Source of the DNA: Planctobacterium marinum
Lineage (GTDB): Bacteria > Pseudomonadota > Gammaproteobacteria > Enterobacterales > Alteromonadaceae
DNA: 64,000 nucleotides
Assembly: GCF_020687805.1 (NCBI RefSeq)
Contig: NZ_JAJEWQ010000002.1
Coordinates: 499,300-563,299 of the forward strand
Reading direction: 5' to 3'
Numbering within the stretch: the stretch's first letter is position 1; every line of letters starts with the position of its first letter. This document shows, in pieces, positions 35,398-44,881 of the stretch. A model generated the notes under the pieces. The model had not been told where the DNA came from and ran no database searches. It worked only from the letters and a program-made list of their open reading frames with translations. Made by a program: the position numbers and the translations under genes.

Positions 35398-36327
35398 ATG
35401 TCTAAAACCTTAAAGACTGTGTGTGTGGATGACAGCAACCTACAAATCATAGAAGAATTTCTGGATAGCATTTGGGTAGAAAAGGGACTCAGTGCCAATA
35501 CCCTGTCTTCCTACCGAACCGATTTGGTGAAAATGAGTGAATTTCTGAGCCAGAAAAACAGCGCTTTCTCATTAACCGACTTTGACCAATATCAGGTGCA
35601 TGAATATCTCGGCCATCGCTACGATCGCAATTTGTCCGAGCGCAGTACGGCGCGCTTCCTGAGTAGTTTGCGCGCTTTTTTGCACTGGTGTCAGGACAAT
35701 GGCTTACGGGAAGACGACCCTATCTCGCTGATCCAAAATCCTAAACTACCCAAATCCCTGCCTAAAGCCCTGACTGAAAAGCAGGTGGATGCCTTATTAA
35801 ATGCCCCCGATACTGAAGCCGATGCCGTGCAATTGAGGGATAAAGCGATGCTGGAACTGCTGTACGCCTCCGGCCTGAGGGTATCAGAACTAACCAGTTT
35901 GCAACTGAATCAGGTGAGTTTGCAGCAAGGCGTTATTCGGGTGACAGGTAAAGGCAACAAGGAACGACTGGTCCCTATGGGCGAAGATGCCATAGAGTGG
36001 ATAGAACGTTTTATGCGTCAGGGCCGGGGATTGTTGTTAAAGCACAATGTGGATGTGTTGTTTCCCAGTAGTCGCGGTGTACAGATGACCCGGCAAACCT
36101 TCTGGCATCGCATTAAATATTATGCCAAAAAAGCCGGGATCAAGGCGGAGTTATCGCCCCACACGTTGCGTCATGCCTTTGCCACCCATTTATTGAATCA
36201 CGGGGCAGATTTGCGGGTTGTACAGATGCTATTGGGGCACAGTGATTTGTCTACCACTCAGATATATACACATGTGGCAACAGAAAGATTGCAAAAGTTA
36301 GTGGCTCAGCATCATCCAAGGGGCTGA
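35398..36327 (+). CDS. xerD: Tyrosine site-specific recombinase XerD
   Basis: A start at ATG 35398 gives 309 residues, close to the normal ~300; a TTG at 35344 would extend it. The N-terminal SAM-like core-binding domain (~10-95; VEKGLSANTLSSYRTDL) precedes the catalytic domain. The catalytic domain has the active-site Arg in ASGLRVSEL, Lys in TGKGNKERLVP, HxxR in HTLRHAFATHLL, His in LLGHSDLS and the nucleophile Tyr in TTQIYTHV. With XerC it resolves chromosome dimers at dif and is controlled by FtsK. The context (fldB, dsbC, recJ) is the housekeeping locus, so it is not a mobile-element integrase. Confidence 0.95.
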   Translation: MSKTLKTVCVDDSNLQIIEEFLDSIWVEKGLSANTLSSYRTDLVKMSEFLSQKNSAFSLTDFDQYQVHEYLGHRYDRNLSERSTARFLSSLRAFLHWCQDNGLREDDPISLIQNPKLPKSLPKALTEKQVDALLNAPDTEADAVQLRDKAMLELLYASGLRVSELTSLQLNQVSLQQGVIRVTGKGNKERLVPMGEDAIEWIERFMRQGRGLLLKHNVDVLFPSSRGVQMTRQTFWHRIKYYAKKAGIKAELSPHTLRHAFATHLLNHGADLRVVQMLLGHSDLSTTQIYTHVATERLQKLVAQHHPRG

Positions 36328-36468
36328 ATTCTGTTTTAAATTGCTCTAGACTAGTGCGTCACATCAGCAGTGATGATGTCTTCATTATTTTTTGCAATTT
36401 ATTTGCGTAACTGGGGTCTATATAAACAAAGATAAAGTTCCTCAGATAAAAGGTGGATTAAGTAGTAT

Positions 36469-37182
36469 ATGAGAAATTGGACTAAGGCTTTAGGGCTTGC
36501 ACTATTATTCTCCGTAGCGTCGGTGTCGGCACAGGAAGAAGCAAAGGTTGCAGTAAAATCAAAGTTTGAAGATTTGCTGCAAATGTCGGTCAGCAGTATT
36601 GCCAATTCACCGGTGGATGGTGTGTTACAGGTAATGACTGACAAGGGACTGTTTTACGTCAGCGAAGATGCCAAATATTTGCTACATGGGCGTATTTACA
36701 ACCTCGATCAGGAAATGCGCAACGAAACAGAAGAAGCGCTGTCTGGTATGCGTAAATCCGGCTTACCGCAGTTTGCAGATGATGTTATCGAGTTCAAAGC
36801 AAAAGATGAAAAGTACGCTATTACCATCTTTACGGATATCACTTGTGGCTACTGCCGTAAGCTGCATAAAGAAATTGAAGACTATAATGCCAAAGGGATC
36901 ACGGTTCGTTACCTGGCTTATCCAAGAGGTGGCTTAGGCAGCAAATCCTATGATGATTTGGTGTCTATCTGGTGCGCAGAAGATCCACAAGCCGCCATGA
37001 CCAATGGTAAATCCGGCGGCAACGTAGCCCCCAAAACCTGCGCCAATAGTGTGGCTGAGCAGTTCCAGTTTGCACAAAGTGTGGGTATTTCCAGTACACC
37101 TGCGGTAATCTTTGACAACGGTTTACTGCAACCCGGATATCGCCCGGCAGCGGATATGGCCAAAGTGTTAGCGGAAATGTAA
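36469..37182 (+). CDS. dsbC: Thiol:disulfide interchange protein DsbC
   Basis: This 237-residue periplasmic disulfide isomerase has a signal peptide (cleavage near SVSAQ), an N-terminal dimerisation domain (~30-90; SPVDGVLQVMTDKGLFYVSEDAKYLLHGRIY) and a thioredoxin domain with the active site CGYC (Cys126, Cys129). The cis-proline loop is SSTPAVIF. It rearranges wrong disulfides and is kept reduced by DsbD. A strong terminator follows at 37201, so it is transcriptionally separate from recJ. Confidence 0.95.
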   Translation: MRNWTKALGLALLFSVASVSAQEEAKVAVKSKFEDLLQMSVSSIANSPVDGVLQVMTDKGLFYVSEDAKYLLHGRIYNLDQEMRNETEEALSGMRKSGLPQFADDVIEFKAKDEKYAITIFTDITCGYCRKLHKEIEDYNAKGITVRYLAYPRGGLGSKSYDDLVSIWCAEDPQAAMTNGKSGGNVAPKTCANSVAEQFQFAQSVGISSTPAVIFDNGLLQPGYRPAADMAKVLAEM

Positions 37183-37200
37183 TCGCGCTGAGTTTTTATC

Positions 37201-37224
37201 AAGGCCAGTTCGCTGGCCTTTTTT
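37201..37224 (+). terminator. Rho-independent terminator of dsbC
   Basis: AAGGCCAG-TTCG-CTGGCCTT is a perfect 8-bp stem with a stable TTCG tetraloop, followed directly by a T-run. It begins 18 bp after the dsbC stop codon. Confidence 0.92.
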
Positions 37225-37255
37225 GATCAACCGGTCCTAATAAATTGAAATTTTC

Positions 37256-38977
37256 ATGTTAAATATCACCCGACGCCCGATTCCCGATACGTTGCCCTTA
37301 CTGCAAGATTGGCCCGAAGCCATGATTCGTTTATTTGCTGCCAGAGGGGTTAAACAGGACAAAGATCTGCAATACCAGGCCTCCGGTTTACATCATTTTA
37401 AGCAATTATCAGGTGTTGATATTGCCACAGAACTGCTGCACCAGGCGTTAATTACGCAGCAGAAGATCATTATTATCGGCGACTTTGATGCTGACGGCGC
37501 CACCAGTAGTGCCGTGTTACTACTGGGTTTGCCCTGGTTTGGTTTTCAGCAGGTAGACTTTTTAGTGCCTAACCGTTTTGATTTCGGTTATGGACTGAGT
37601 CCGGAAATTGTCGATGTAGCCGCGGCACAGGGTGCGCAGCTGTTACTGACGGTGGACAATGGTATCTCCAGTATTCAGGGGGTAAAGCGCGCTAATGAGC
37701 TGGGTATTCCGGTGATCATTACCGACCATCACCTACCCGGAGAGCAGCTTCCGGAGGCGGCCGCCATTGTTAATCCCAATCTGAAGTCTTGTGCTTTCCC
37801 TTCTAAAAATCTTGCCGGTGTCGGTGTGGCCTTTTATCTGCTGGTGGCCTTACGCGGCTATTTTGAGCAGCAAAATCTGTTCGCTGAGTTGGGATTAAAC
37901 AAGCCTAATCTCGGCACTCTGCTGGACCTGGTGGCACTGGGCACAGTTGCTGATGTGGTGCCACTGGACAGTAATAATCGCATTCTGGTGCACCAGGGAA
38001 TTCAGCGTATCCGGGCCGGTCAATGTCGTCCGGGTATTACCGCTTTACTGGAATTGGCGAATCGCAACCAGGCCGGCATCGTGGCCAGCGATTTGGCGTT
38101 TGCCGTGGCCCCAAGGCTAAACGCTGCGGGTCGTCTGGATGATATGACAGTGGGCATTCAATGTCTGTTAGCTGACAATACCGCTTCTGCACGACGCATG
38201 GCATTGCAACTGGATCAGTTAAACCAGGAGCGCCGCAGTATTGAAGCAGAAATGCAGCAAGAAGCGCAGTTGATTCTGGAACAAATGCAGTTAACCGACG
38301 AACAGCTCCCCGAGGGTATAGCGCTTTATGAACCTCATTGGCATCAGGGCATAGTGGGTATTTTAGCCGGGCGTATCAAGGATAAGTATTTTCGACCGGT
38401 AATCGCGTTTGCTCAGCAAGATGAGCAAACCTTAAAAGGCTCTGGTCGTTCTATTCCTGGATTGCACTTTCGGGATTTGCTGGAAGAACTCAACAATCGC
38501 TATCCGGGATTAATTCTTAAATTTGGCGGCCATGCGGCGGCGGCCGGCTTGTCTATTCAAACTGAAGACTTTGCGCAGTTTAACCAGGTCTTCAACAGTT
38601 TATGTCAGGAGTGGCTGTCACCTGAGGCTCTGACCGGCGAAATACTGACTGACGGTGAGCTGAGCAGACAGGAGCTGAGCCTGGAATTCGCCCACCTGTT
38701 GCGCTCGGCTGGACCCTGGGGACAGGCGTTTCCTGAACCACAGTTTGACGGTGTATTCAGTTTACTGGAACAACGTATCGTGGGCGAAAAGCATCTGAAA
38801 ATGCAGGTGAAAAGTGCTGATGGTTGTTTACTGGATGCCATCGCGTTTAATGTGGAAACCAGTAAATGGCCCAACGGTGCCTGCAAACAGGTGCAACTGG
38901 TGTACAAGTTAGATGTTAATGAATTCAGAGGCCGACAGTCAGTGCAATTGCTGGTGGACTCATTGTCGGCAGTATAG
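37256..38977 (+). CDS. recJ: Single-stranded-DNA-specific exonuclease RecJ
   Basis: This 573-residue 5'-3' exonuclease has the DHH motifs in order: GDFDADGATSSAVL (motif I), TVDNGISS (II), ITDHHLPG (III) and ALGTVADVVPL (IV), then the DHHA1 motif GGHAAAAG near residue 425. The C-terminal part is an OB fold. It acts in RecFOR recombination, mismatch repair and base-excision repair. Length matches E. coli RecJ (577). No clear ribosome site precedes the ATG. Confidence 0.95.
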   Translation: MLNITRRPIPDTLPLLQDWPEAMIRLFAARGVKQDKDLQYQASGLHHFKQLSGVDIATELLHQALITQQKIIIIGDFDADGATSSAVLLLGLPWFGFQQVDFLVPNRFDFGYGLSPEIVDVAAAQGAQLLLTVDNGISSIQGVKRANELGIPVIITDHHLPGEQLPEAAAIVNPNLKSCAFPSKNLAGVGVAFYLLVALRGYFEQQNLFAELGLNKPNLGTLLDLVALGTVADVVPLDSNNRILVHQGIQRIRAGQCRPGITALLELANRNQAGIVASDLAFAVAPRLNAAGRLDDMTVGIQCLLADNTASARRMALQLDQLNQERRSIEAEMQQEAQLILEQMQLTDEQLPEGIALYEPHWHQGIVGILAGRIKDKYFRPVIAFAQQDEQTLKGSGRSIPGLHFRDLLEELNNRYPGLILKFGGHAAAAGLSIQTEDFAQFNQVFNSLCQEWLSPEALTGEILTDGELSRQELSLEFAHLLRSAGPWGQAFPEPQFDGVFSLLEQRIVGEKHLKMQVKSADGCLLDAIAFNVETSKWPNGACKQVQLVYKLDVNEFRGRQSVQLLVDSLSAV

Positions 38978-38996
38978 AACATAAGAGAGGTGAGCT

Positions 38997-39449
38997 ATGT
39001 GGCGTTTTTGGTTATTGTGTGGTGCCGTTTTAAGCCTGAATGTATCAGCCGGCGAGGGCATGATTTGGCGTGAGAGTCAGCATTCTGTGACTCAAACGCT
39101 GGATAAGTTGAGCACCGTGCTGGAGTCGAAAGGCATGACGATATTTGCCCGTATTAACCACAGCGAAGGGGCAAAAAGTGTGGGCAAACAGCTGGCAGAC
39201 ACCCAGTTATTGATATTTGGCAACCCCAATATCGGCACACCTTTGATGCAGTGTCAGCAAACCATTGCTATCGATTTACCGCAAAAAGTCCTGGTCTGGC
39301 AAGACGTGCAGGGCAAGGTCTGGTTGAGCTATAACGATCCCTTGTATCTGGCGAAAAGACATGACATCGACATGGATAGTCCCTGCTACCCAATCCTGGA
39401 GAAAATCAGCGGTGTTCTGGCAAATTTCGCCAAAGTGGCCAGTGAATAG
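38997..39449 (+). CDS. Exported DUF302 protein
   Basis: This 150-residue protein has a signal peptide (MWRFWLLCGAVLSLNVSAG) and then a DUF302 domain: LESKGMTIFARINHSEGAKSVG, TQLLIFGNPNIGTPLM and WQDVQGKVWLSYNDPLYLAKRH. DUF302 proteins share a TT1751-like fold and have no assigned activity. A GAGAGGTGAG ribosome site precedes the start, 19 bp after recJ. Confidence 0.88.
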   Translation: MWRFWLLCGAVLSLNVSAGEGMIWRESQHSVTQTLDKLSTVLESKGMTIFARINHSEGAKSVGKQLADTQLLIFGNPNIGTPLMQCQQTIAIDLPQKVLVWQDVQGKVWLSYNDPLYLAKRHDIDMDSPCYPILEKISGVLANFAKVASE

Positions 39450-39457
39450 GCTCCGCA

Positions 39458-39733
39458 ATGGAAAAACAAACCAAAAAACTGCTGACGCAACACGAGGCGC
39501 TGATCCATTCAGAAGACCGCAAAGTGATTTCTCACGTACAACGAGAAGATGGTGACTGGATTTTACACACCCTGATGCTGGAATCTGTGGATGTCCCTTT
39601 TAAATATCGCCGTAAAAAGCGTTATAAGAATCTGCAAGGAGCAAGGGTAAACCTGACTTATTATCCTGACACTGAGGAAGTTGCGGGTATTGAGTTTGAG
39701 TATATGCGCGTGGTCCGCCTTCGAACTTCATAA
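39458..39733 (+). CDS. Conserved small hypothetical protein
   Basis: This 91-residue, highly charged soluble protein (EKQTKKLLTQHEALIHSEDR at its start, PFKYRRKKRYKNLQGARVNL in the middle) resembles proteins often found beside recO in this order. There is no signal peptide or helix-turn-helix. It lies between the DUF302 gene (8 bp) and recO (23 bp), all in one direction, and so is likely co-transcribed. No function can be given. Confidence 0.75.
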   Translation: MEKQTKKLLTQHEALIHSEDRKVISHVQREDGDWILHTLMLESVDVPFKYRRKKRYKNLQGARVNLTYYPDTEEVAGIEFEYMRVVRLRTS

Positions 39734-39756
39734 GCTGAGCAGCAAAGAGAACACCT

Positions 39757-40452
39757 ATGGCAGAGTTTATGGTTGAGCATTATGTTCTGCACGCCACCCC
39801 TTACAAAGAAACCAGCGCCCTGGTTACCGGGTTTAGTCTGGAGTTGGGTAAAATTCGCTATGTCGCCAAAGGTGTTTATGGTAAGAGTAATAAATTCAAA
39901 GGCTTAACTCAGGCATTTACCCTTTTTTCGACCCGTTTAAGCGGCAATGGGGAACTAAAATCTGGTTATGCCAGCGAAGCACTGCACAAGCCCGTGGCTT
40001 TGCAGGGTACGGCACTTTATTGTGCCTTGTATTGTAACGAAGTGCTGGTACGATTATTACCCCACGAAGAGCCTTTTGAAACCGGCTTTCATTTTTATCA
40101 ACACACCTTGCAAAGACTGGCCAAAGAACCTCAGGCAGAACCTGTTTTGAGAGAGTTCGAATTGTTTTTACTGCAGGAGTTGGGCAGTGCCTATGACTTT
40201 TTCTATGACGCGCTGAGCAACGACCCCATTGCGCCTGAGAAATCCTATGACTTTGTACTGGAACAAGGTTTTTGTCTCGCCTCTGCCACCAGTAAACAAG
40301 CGTTTTTGGGGGAACACATTTTAGCGATTGGGCAGCAGAACTGGTCGCCGCAAGCGTTGAAAGTCGCTAAATATTTTACCAGGCTGGCGCTTTCTCCCTA
40401 TTTGGGGAATAAACCTTTAAAGAGTCGGGAGTTATTTCAAAAACCCCTGTAA
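39757..40452 (+). CDS. recO: DNA repair protein RecO
   Basis: This 231-residue recombination mediator has an N-terminal OB fold ([35 protein letters not shown] at ~6-40, key residues Y-K-E-S and G-K-G) and a helical C-terminal domain. The zinc-finger cysteines found in some RecO proteins are not evident, as in E. coli. With RecF and RecR it loads RecA onto SSB-coated DNA. The neighbour pdxJ follows, as in E. coli. Confidence 0.93.
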   Translation: MAEFMVEHYVLHATPYKETSALVTGFSLELGKIRYVAKGVYGKSNKFKGLTQAFTLFSTRLSGNGELKSGYASEALHKPVALQGTALYCALYCNEVLVRLLPHEEPFETGFHFYQHTLQRLAKEPQAEPVLREFELFLLQELGSAYDFFYDALSNDPIAPEKSYDFVLEQGFCLASATSKQAFLGEHILAIGQQNWSPQALKVAKYFTRLALSPYLGNKPLKSRELFQKPL

Positions 40453-40484
40453 ACTGCGCTACAAACCGGAAAAGAGAAGTAATC

Positions 40485-41222
40485 ATGAATGAGTTATATT
40501 TGGGCGTTAACATTGATCACATAGCCACGATTCGCAACGCCCGTGGCACCCATTACCCGGACCCGGTACATGCCGCAGATATCGCTGAACGCGCAGGTGC
40601 CGATGGTATTACCGTTCATTTAAGAGAAGATCGCAGGCACATCAACGACCGGGATGTGCGCATCTTAAAAGAAACCGTTAACACCCGCCTGAACCTGGAA
40701 ATGGCAGTTACCGATGAAATGGTGGCCATTGCCAAAGAAGTCTCTCCTACTTTTTGTTGCCTGGTACCGGAAAAACGGGAAGAGCTAACCACTGAAGGTG
40801 GACTGGATGTGGCTGGCGGTTTTGAGCGGGTAAAAAAGGCCACCCAGGCTCTGATGCAGCATGGCATTATTGTTTCCTTATTCATTGATGCCGATCAGGC
40901 ACAGATTGACGCCGCCAAAGCTACCGGAGCCGAATATATTGAAATTCACACCGGGCAGTATGCTGAAGCAACCTCAGAGCGCGAACAATTGATGGAACTA
41001 GACAAACTAAAAACCGGTATTGAATACGCCGCTTCCATTGGCCTGAAAGTCAACGCCGGCCACGGTTTACATTACCATAATGTCAAACCCATAGCGGCAA
41101 TCCCGCAATTGATAGAACTAAACATCGGTCATGCCATCATTGCCCGTGCAGCGTTTGACGGTTTGGCAAAGGCGGTTGCAGACATGCGCGCATTAATGCA
41201 AGAAGCACGACATCAGAGTTAA
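40485..41222 (+). CDS. pdxJ: Pyridoxine 5'-phosphate synthase PdxJ
   Basis: This 245-residue TIM-barrel enzyme condenses 3-amino-1-phosphohydroxyacetone with deoxyxylulose 5-phosphate to make pyridoxine 5'-phosphate. Diagnostic sequences are [21 protein letters not shown] at the N-terminus (key residues N-D-H), [41 protein letters not shown] and [17 protein letters not shown] precedes the start. Length is normal. Confidence 0.96.
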   Translation: MNELYLGVNIDHIATIRNARGTHYPDPVHAADIAERAGADGITVHLREDRRHINDRDVRILKETVNTRLNLEMAVTDEMVAIAKEVSPTFCCLVPEKREELTTEGGLDVAGGFERVKKATQALMQHGIIVSLFIDADQAQIDAAKATGAEYIEIHTGQYAEATSEREQLMELDKLKTGIEYAASIGLKVNAGHGLHYHNVKPIAAIPQLIELNIGHAIIARAAFDGLAKAVADMRALMQEARHQS

Positions 41223-41233
41223 TCGAAAGCACT

Positions 41234-42625
41234 ATGGTTCAGGTATTTCGCGGCGGCAATCGCAAATCAGGTGGCGGCAGACGCCAGACTAAAAAGCGAA
41301 CAGCTCACCATGGGCGGGTATCTCAGGTGGTGATCGACCATTTGGATCACGAAGCCAAAGGGGTAGTACCCGGTGCCCCGGTGACTTTTGTGACAGGGGC
41401 CTTGCCTGGCGAATTGTGTGAAATCCAGGAGACAGACCGGCAAAAGCACATAGCAAAGGCGCGGGTGCGGAAAGTACTTAATGCATCTGCACAGCGAAAA
41501 ACGCCTTTTTGCCCGCATTTTGGTTTGTGTGGCGGCTGTCAAACACAGTTTGCCGCAGAAGATTATTTGTTGTCTCAAAAACAGGCAGCCATTGGTCAGC
41601 TGTTGCAGCGTTTTATTGGCATAGACGCAGAACACCTTCCCTGGCAACAGCCAATCACCGCACAGCACACTGCTTACCGGCGGAAAGTCCGTCTGGCTGT
41701 TGATGCGCGCAAACCATCGGAATGTCGAATCGGTTTTCGCGATACAGAAAACCAGGTGTTTAATTTATCTGATTGTCAGGTTGCCACAATGGCCATTCAG
41801 AAACTTATTGCACCCTTGCAAGAGGTCCTGAACAGATTGAACAGTATCAAGCACCTGGGGCATGTCAGCCTGTTTGAAGGATGTGATGCGGAGCATAACG
41901 AACGGGTTTACGTGACGTTGCGCTTTACCCGGTCTCCGGATGAGTCGGATCGCCAGACACTACAGCGCTTTGGCGAACAACAGGGCTGCGACATCTTTCT
42001 GGATATGGGTGAAAAACAAAGGGAAGTACTCAACGGCCAATCTTCACTGGTGCGATATTCATTGCCATTGCCCACCGGCGCCCCATTGATGTTTAAGGCG
42101 AACCCTGATGATTTTGTGCAGGTTAACCCGCAAATCAATCAGCAAATGGTGGCTCAGGCGTTAGCCTGGTTGCAATTGGCGCCACAAGATAAGGTGCTGG
42201 ACCTGTTTTGTGGCGTTGGTAATTTTACTTTGCCGCTTGCCCGCAGCGTCAGTAGCGTAGTGGGTTTTGAAGGCATACCCGAAATGGTGCAAATGGCACA
42301 GAGCAATGCACTGGATAATGGCATTAGTAATGTTCGATTTATTTCAGGGGATTTGAATGATCCTGACATATTGCACAAAATGACTGAGCTAAACTGTAAC
42401 AAGGTGCTGCTGGACCCCGCGCGCGCCGGAGCGTCGCAGGCTGTGGAGCAACTTGTTAAAATAGCGCCCGAGCGAATACTATATGTGTCTTGCAATCCGG
42501 CGACTTTCGGCAGAGATATTGCTAAATTGCTGGCAGCAAACTATCAATTAACTAAATTATCTTTAATTGATATGTTTCCACAAACTTCCCACACTGAGAT
42601 GATGGGCTTGTTTAGCTTAGTTTGA
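41234..42625 (+). CDS. rlmD: 23S rRNA (uracil-1939-C5) methyltransferase RlmD
   Basis: This 463-residue protein starts with a basic stretch, then a TRAM domain (~28-85), an iron-sulfur motif CPHFGLCGGC (~93-102) with a further ligand in LSDCQV (~178), and an SAM domain with VLDLFCGVGNFTLPLA (~320). The catalytic cysteine lies in YVSCNPATFGRD near the end. It makes m5U1939 in 23S rRNA. Position immediately before relA agrees with other gammaproteobacteria. Confidence 0.95.
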   Translation: MVQVFRGGNRKSGGGRRQTKKRTAHHGRVSQVVIDHLDHEAKGVVPGAPVTFVTGALPGELCEIQETDRQKHIAKARVRKVLNASAQRKTPFCPHFGLCGGCQTQFAAEDYLLSQKQAAIGQLLQRFIGIDAEHLPWQQPITAQHTAYRRKVRLAVDARKPSECRIGFRDTENQVFNLSDCQVATMAIQKLIAPLQEVLNRLNSIKHLGHVSLFEGCDAEHNERVYVTLRFTRSPDESDRQTLQRFGEQQGCDIFLDMGEKQREVLNGQSSLVRYSLPLPTGAPLMFKANPDDFVQVNPQINQQMVAQALAWLQLAPQDKVLDLFCGVGNFTLPLARSVSSVVGFEGIPEMVQMAQSNALDNGISNVRFISGDLNDPDILHKMTELNCNKVLLDPARAGASQAVEQLVKIAPERILYVSCNPATFGRDIAKLLAANYQLTKLSLIDMFPQTSHTEMMGLFSLV

Positions 42626-42647
42626 ACACACAGGAGACGGTTACATA

Positions 42648-44801
42648 ATGGTGTCAGTCAGAACAGTCCACAGTGAGATCCGCCCAGGATTCGAAGAGTG
42701 GTTGGATAACCTGAAAGTCCCTGACAGTACCAAAGAAAAGCTGGCTACAATTCTTGAGCAACCGGAAATCTTGCTGATAGGGCAGGAAATGGTAGAAATG
42801 CTGCAAGAGTTGCAGATGGACGATGAAACCATGCTGGCCTCCTTCGTGTATACCTATTGCCAAATTCGCGAATTGTCTGAAGATGAAATCGCGGAGCAGT
42901 TTTCCCCGGAAATCCAGGCACTGGTGCAAGGGGTGCGGCGCATGAGTGCCATCAGAACCCTGCATTCCAGTCAATATATCAAGGCTGACGAAGGACAAAT
43001 CGATAACATCCGCCGCATGTTGCTGTCTATGGTGCAAGATGTCCGCGCAGTAGTGATAAAGCTGGCAGAACGGATTATCAAGTTGCGCCAGGTCAAAAAT
43101 GCCGACGAAGAAACCCGGGTTATGACCGCCCGCGAATGCGCCAGTATTTATGCGCCTCTGGCAAATCGCCTGGGTATTGGTCAGCTCAAATGGGAACTGG
43201 AAGATCTTTCTTTTCGCTACCTGCACCCGGAATCGTACAAACTCATTGCCAAGATGCTGCGGGAAAAACGCAAAGAGCGACAGGACTATATCGAGCACTT
43301 CGTTGAAGCAATGCAGCAGCAACTGGATGTGCAGGGCATAAAAGCCAAAGTCTACGGCAGACCTAAGCACATCTACAGCATCTGGAAAAAGATGCAAAAC
43401 AAAGGCCTTACTTTTGAGCAGTTATTTGATATCCGGGCCGTGCGCATTATTGCCGATACACTGCAGGACTGCTATACCGTGCTGGGTGCGGTACATGCCA
43501 GTTGGCAACATATACCGCGGGAATTTGACGACTATATCGCCACGCCTAAGCCCAATGGTTATCAGTCTATTCATACGGTTATCATTGGGCCGGAAGGTAA
43601 AACCATTGAAGTCCAGGTGCGCACCCAGAAAATGCACGACGATGCCGAACTGGGGGTGGCAGCTCACTGGAAATACAAAGAGGGTAAAAGCGGCAACAGC
43701 GACAGTTTCGAAGATAAAATTAACTGGTTGCGCAAGATTTTGGCCTGGCAGGATGATATTTCTGAGTCCGGCGATATTGTAGAAGAACTGCGCAGCCAGG
43801 TCTTTGATGATCGGGTTTATGTATTTACTCCCAAAGGCGACATTATCGATTTGCCGAAAGGCAGTACCCCGTTGGATTTTGCCTATTACGTGCACACCAA
43901 CGTTGGACACAGGTGCAATGGCGCAAAAATATCTGGCCGGATTGTACCCTTAACCTACCAACTGCGTACCGGGGATCAGGTGGAGATACTCACCGGAAAA
44001 CGCGCCAATCCAAGTCGGGATTGGATGAATTCCAGTATGGGCTATGTGCTGTCCAGCCGGGCCCGGGCGAAAATCGCTACCTGGTTTAAAAAGCAGGACA
44101 AAGACAAGAATCTGCAGGCTGGTAAAGACATGTTGTTCAATGAGATTGTCAAAGCGCGCCTGGACAAAGACATGCTCAACGATGTGCATGACCGCTTTAA
44201 TGTGAACTCGCTGGAAGACCTGTATGTTGCCGTTGGTGGCGGTGACGTTGGGGTTATGCAGGTTATTAATCACCTGCAGCAGAAGGTTAAGCCCAAACCC
44301 GACATCGACCCCAGAGTCAAAACCAAAGCCTCCAAAGCGGCCAGCAGTGGCGATCAAATTGTGGTAGAAGGCGTGGGTAATTTGATGTCTGTGCTGGCGG
44401 GGTGTTGCCAGCCCCTGCCGGGTGATCCGGTATATGGTTATATCACCATGGGGCGAGGGGTCAGTGTACACAAGCAAGATTGTGAACAGTTATCCTCAAT
44501 GTTGACCCAAAACCCGGAACGGGGCATCGAAGTTAACTGGTCAAACGAAGTCAAAGGTGCGTTTAAAACCAAAGTGGATATATTCTGCTACGACAGAGAC
44601 GGCATACTGCGTGAGATCACTACCATCTTAGGTAATGAAAAGGTGTCCTTGCTCGGTGTCCACAGCGAAAGCCACGAACAGGACCACACCGCCAATATTG
44701 CCCTGACACTGGAAGTAAAGGATCTGAATTCGCTGGCCAGACTGATGACTAAACTGGAAAAAATCCGCAATGTGTTGGAAGTGAAACGCATCGAGCACTA
44801 A
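42648..44801 (+). CDS. relA: GTP pyrophosphokinase RelA
   Basis: This 717-residue stringent-response synthetase is in the classical order: a degenerate hydrolase domain lacking the HD motif (~50-190), the synthetase domain (FDDYIATPKPNGYQSIHT and EVQVRTQKMHDDAELG), TGS domain (~398-460; VFTPKGDIIDLPKGSTPLDF), zinc-finger/RIS domain (VLAGCCQPLPGD) and ACT domain (~640-717). Absence of HD identifies RelA rather than SpoT. It makes (p)ppGpp on stalled ribosomes. An AGGAGACGG site lies before the ATG. rpoS, a (p)ppGpp-responsive sigma gene, is 8 kb away. Confidence 0.96.
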   Translation: MVSVRTVHSEIRPGFEEWLDNLKVPDSTKEKLATILEQPEILLIGQEMVEMLQELQMDDETMLASFVYTYCQIRELSEDEIAEQFSPEIQALVQGVRRMSAIRTLHSSQYIKADEGQIDNIRRMLLSMVQDVRAVVIKLAERIIKLRQVKNADEETRVMTARECASIYAPLANRLGIGQLKWELEDLSFRYLHPESYKLIAKMLREKRKERQDYIEHFVEAMQQQLDVQGIKAKVYGRPKHIYSIWKKMQNKGLTFEQLFDIRAVRIIADTLQDCYTVLGAVHASWQHIPREFDDYIATPKPNGYQSIHTVIIGPEGKTIEVQVRTQKMHDDAELGVAAHWKYKEGKSGNSDSFEDKINWLRKILAWQDDISESGDIVEELRSQVFDDRVYVFTPKGDIIDLPKGSTPLDFAYYVHTNVGHRCNGAKISGRIVPLTYQLRTGDQVEILTGKRANPSRDWMNSSMGYVLSSRARAKIATWFKKQDKDKNLQAGKDMLFNEIVKARLDKDMLNDVHDRFNVNSLEDLYVAVGGGDVGVMQVINHLQQKVKPKPDIDPRVKTKASKAASSGDQIVVEGVGNLMSVLAGCCQPLPGDPVYGYITMGRGVSVHKQDCEQLSSMLTQNPERGIEVNWSNEVKGAFKTKVDIFCYDRDGILREITTILGNEKVSLLGVHSESHEQDHTANIALTLEVKDLNSLARLMTKLEKIRNVLEVKRIEH

Positions 44802-44881
44802 TCCAGTTTTTACCGTTTGTTTCATTGAAATGACACAGTTCAGTGGTGATATGGGTCTCTGGTTCGATTGGATTAGTGCGC

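Noticed and set aside
35398-36327. Tyrosine recombinase as a sign of an integrated element
   Set aside because: The sequence and the fldB-dsbC-recJ setting identify housekeeping XerD; no attachment-site repeats or phage genes are nearby.
42654-43397. Long open frame (247 codons) on the minus strand within relA
   Set aside because: It is antisense to the well-conserved RelA synthetase and hydrolase-like region. It has no ribosome site and no recognisable domain; such frames arise from codon bias of the real gene.
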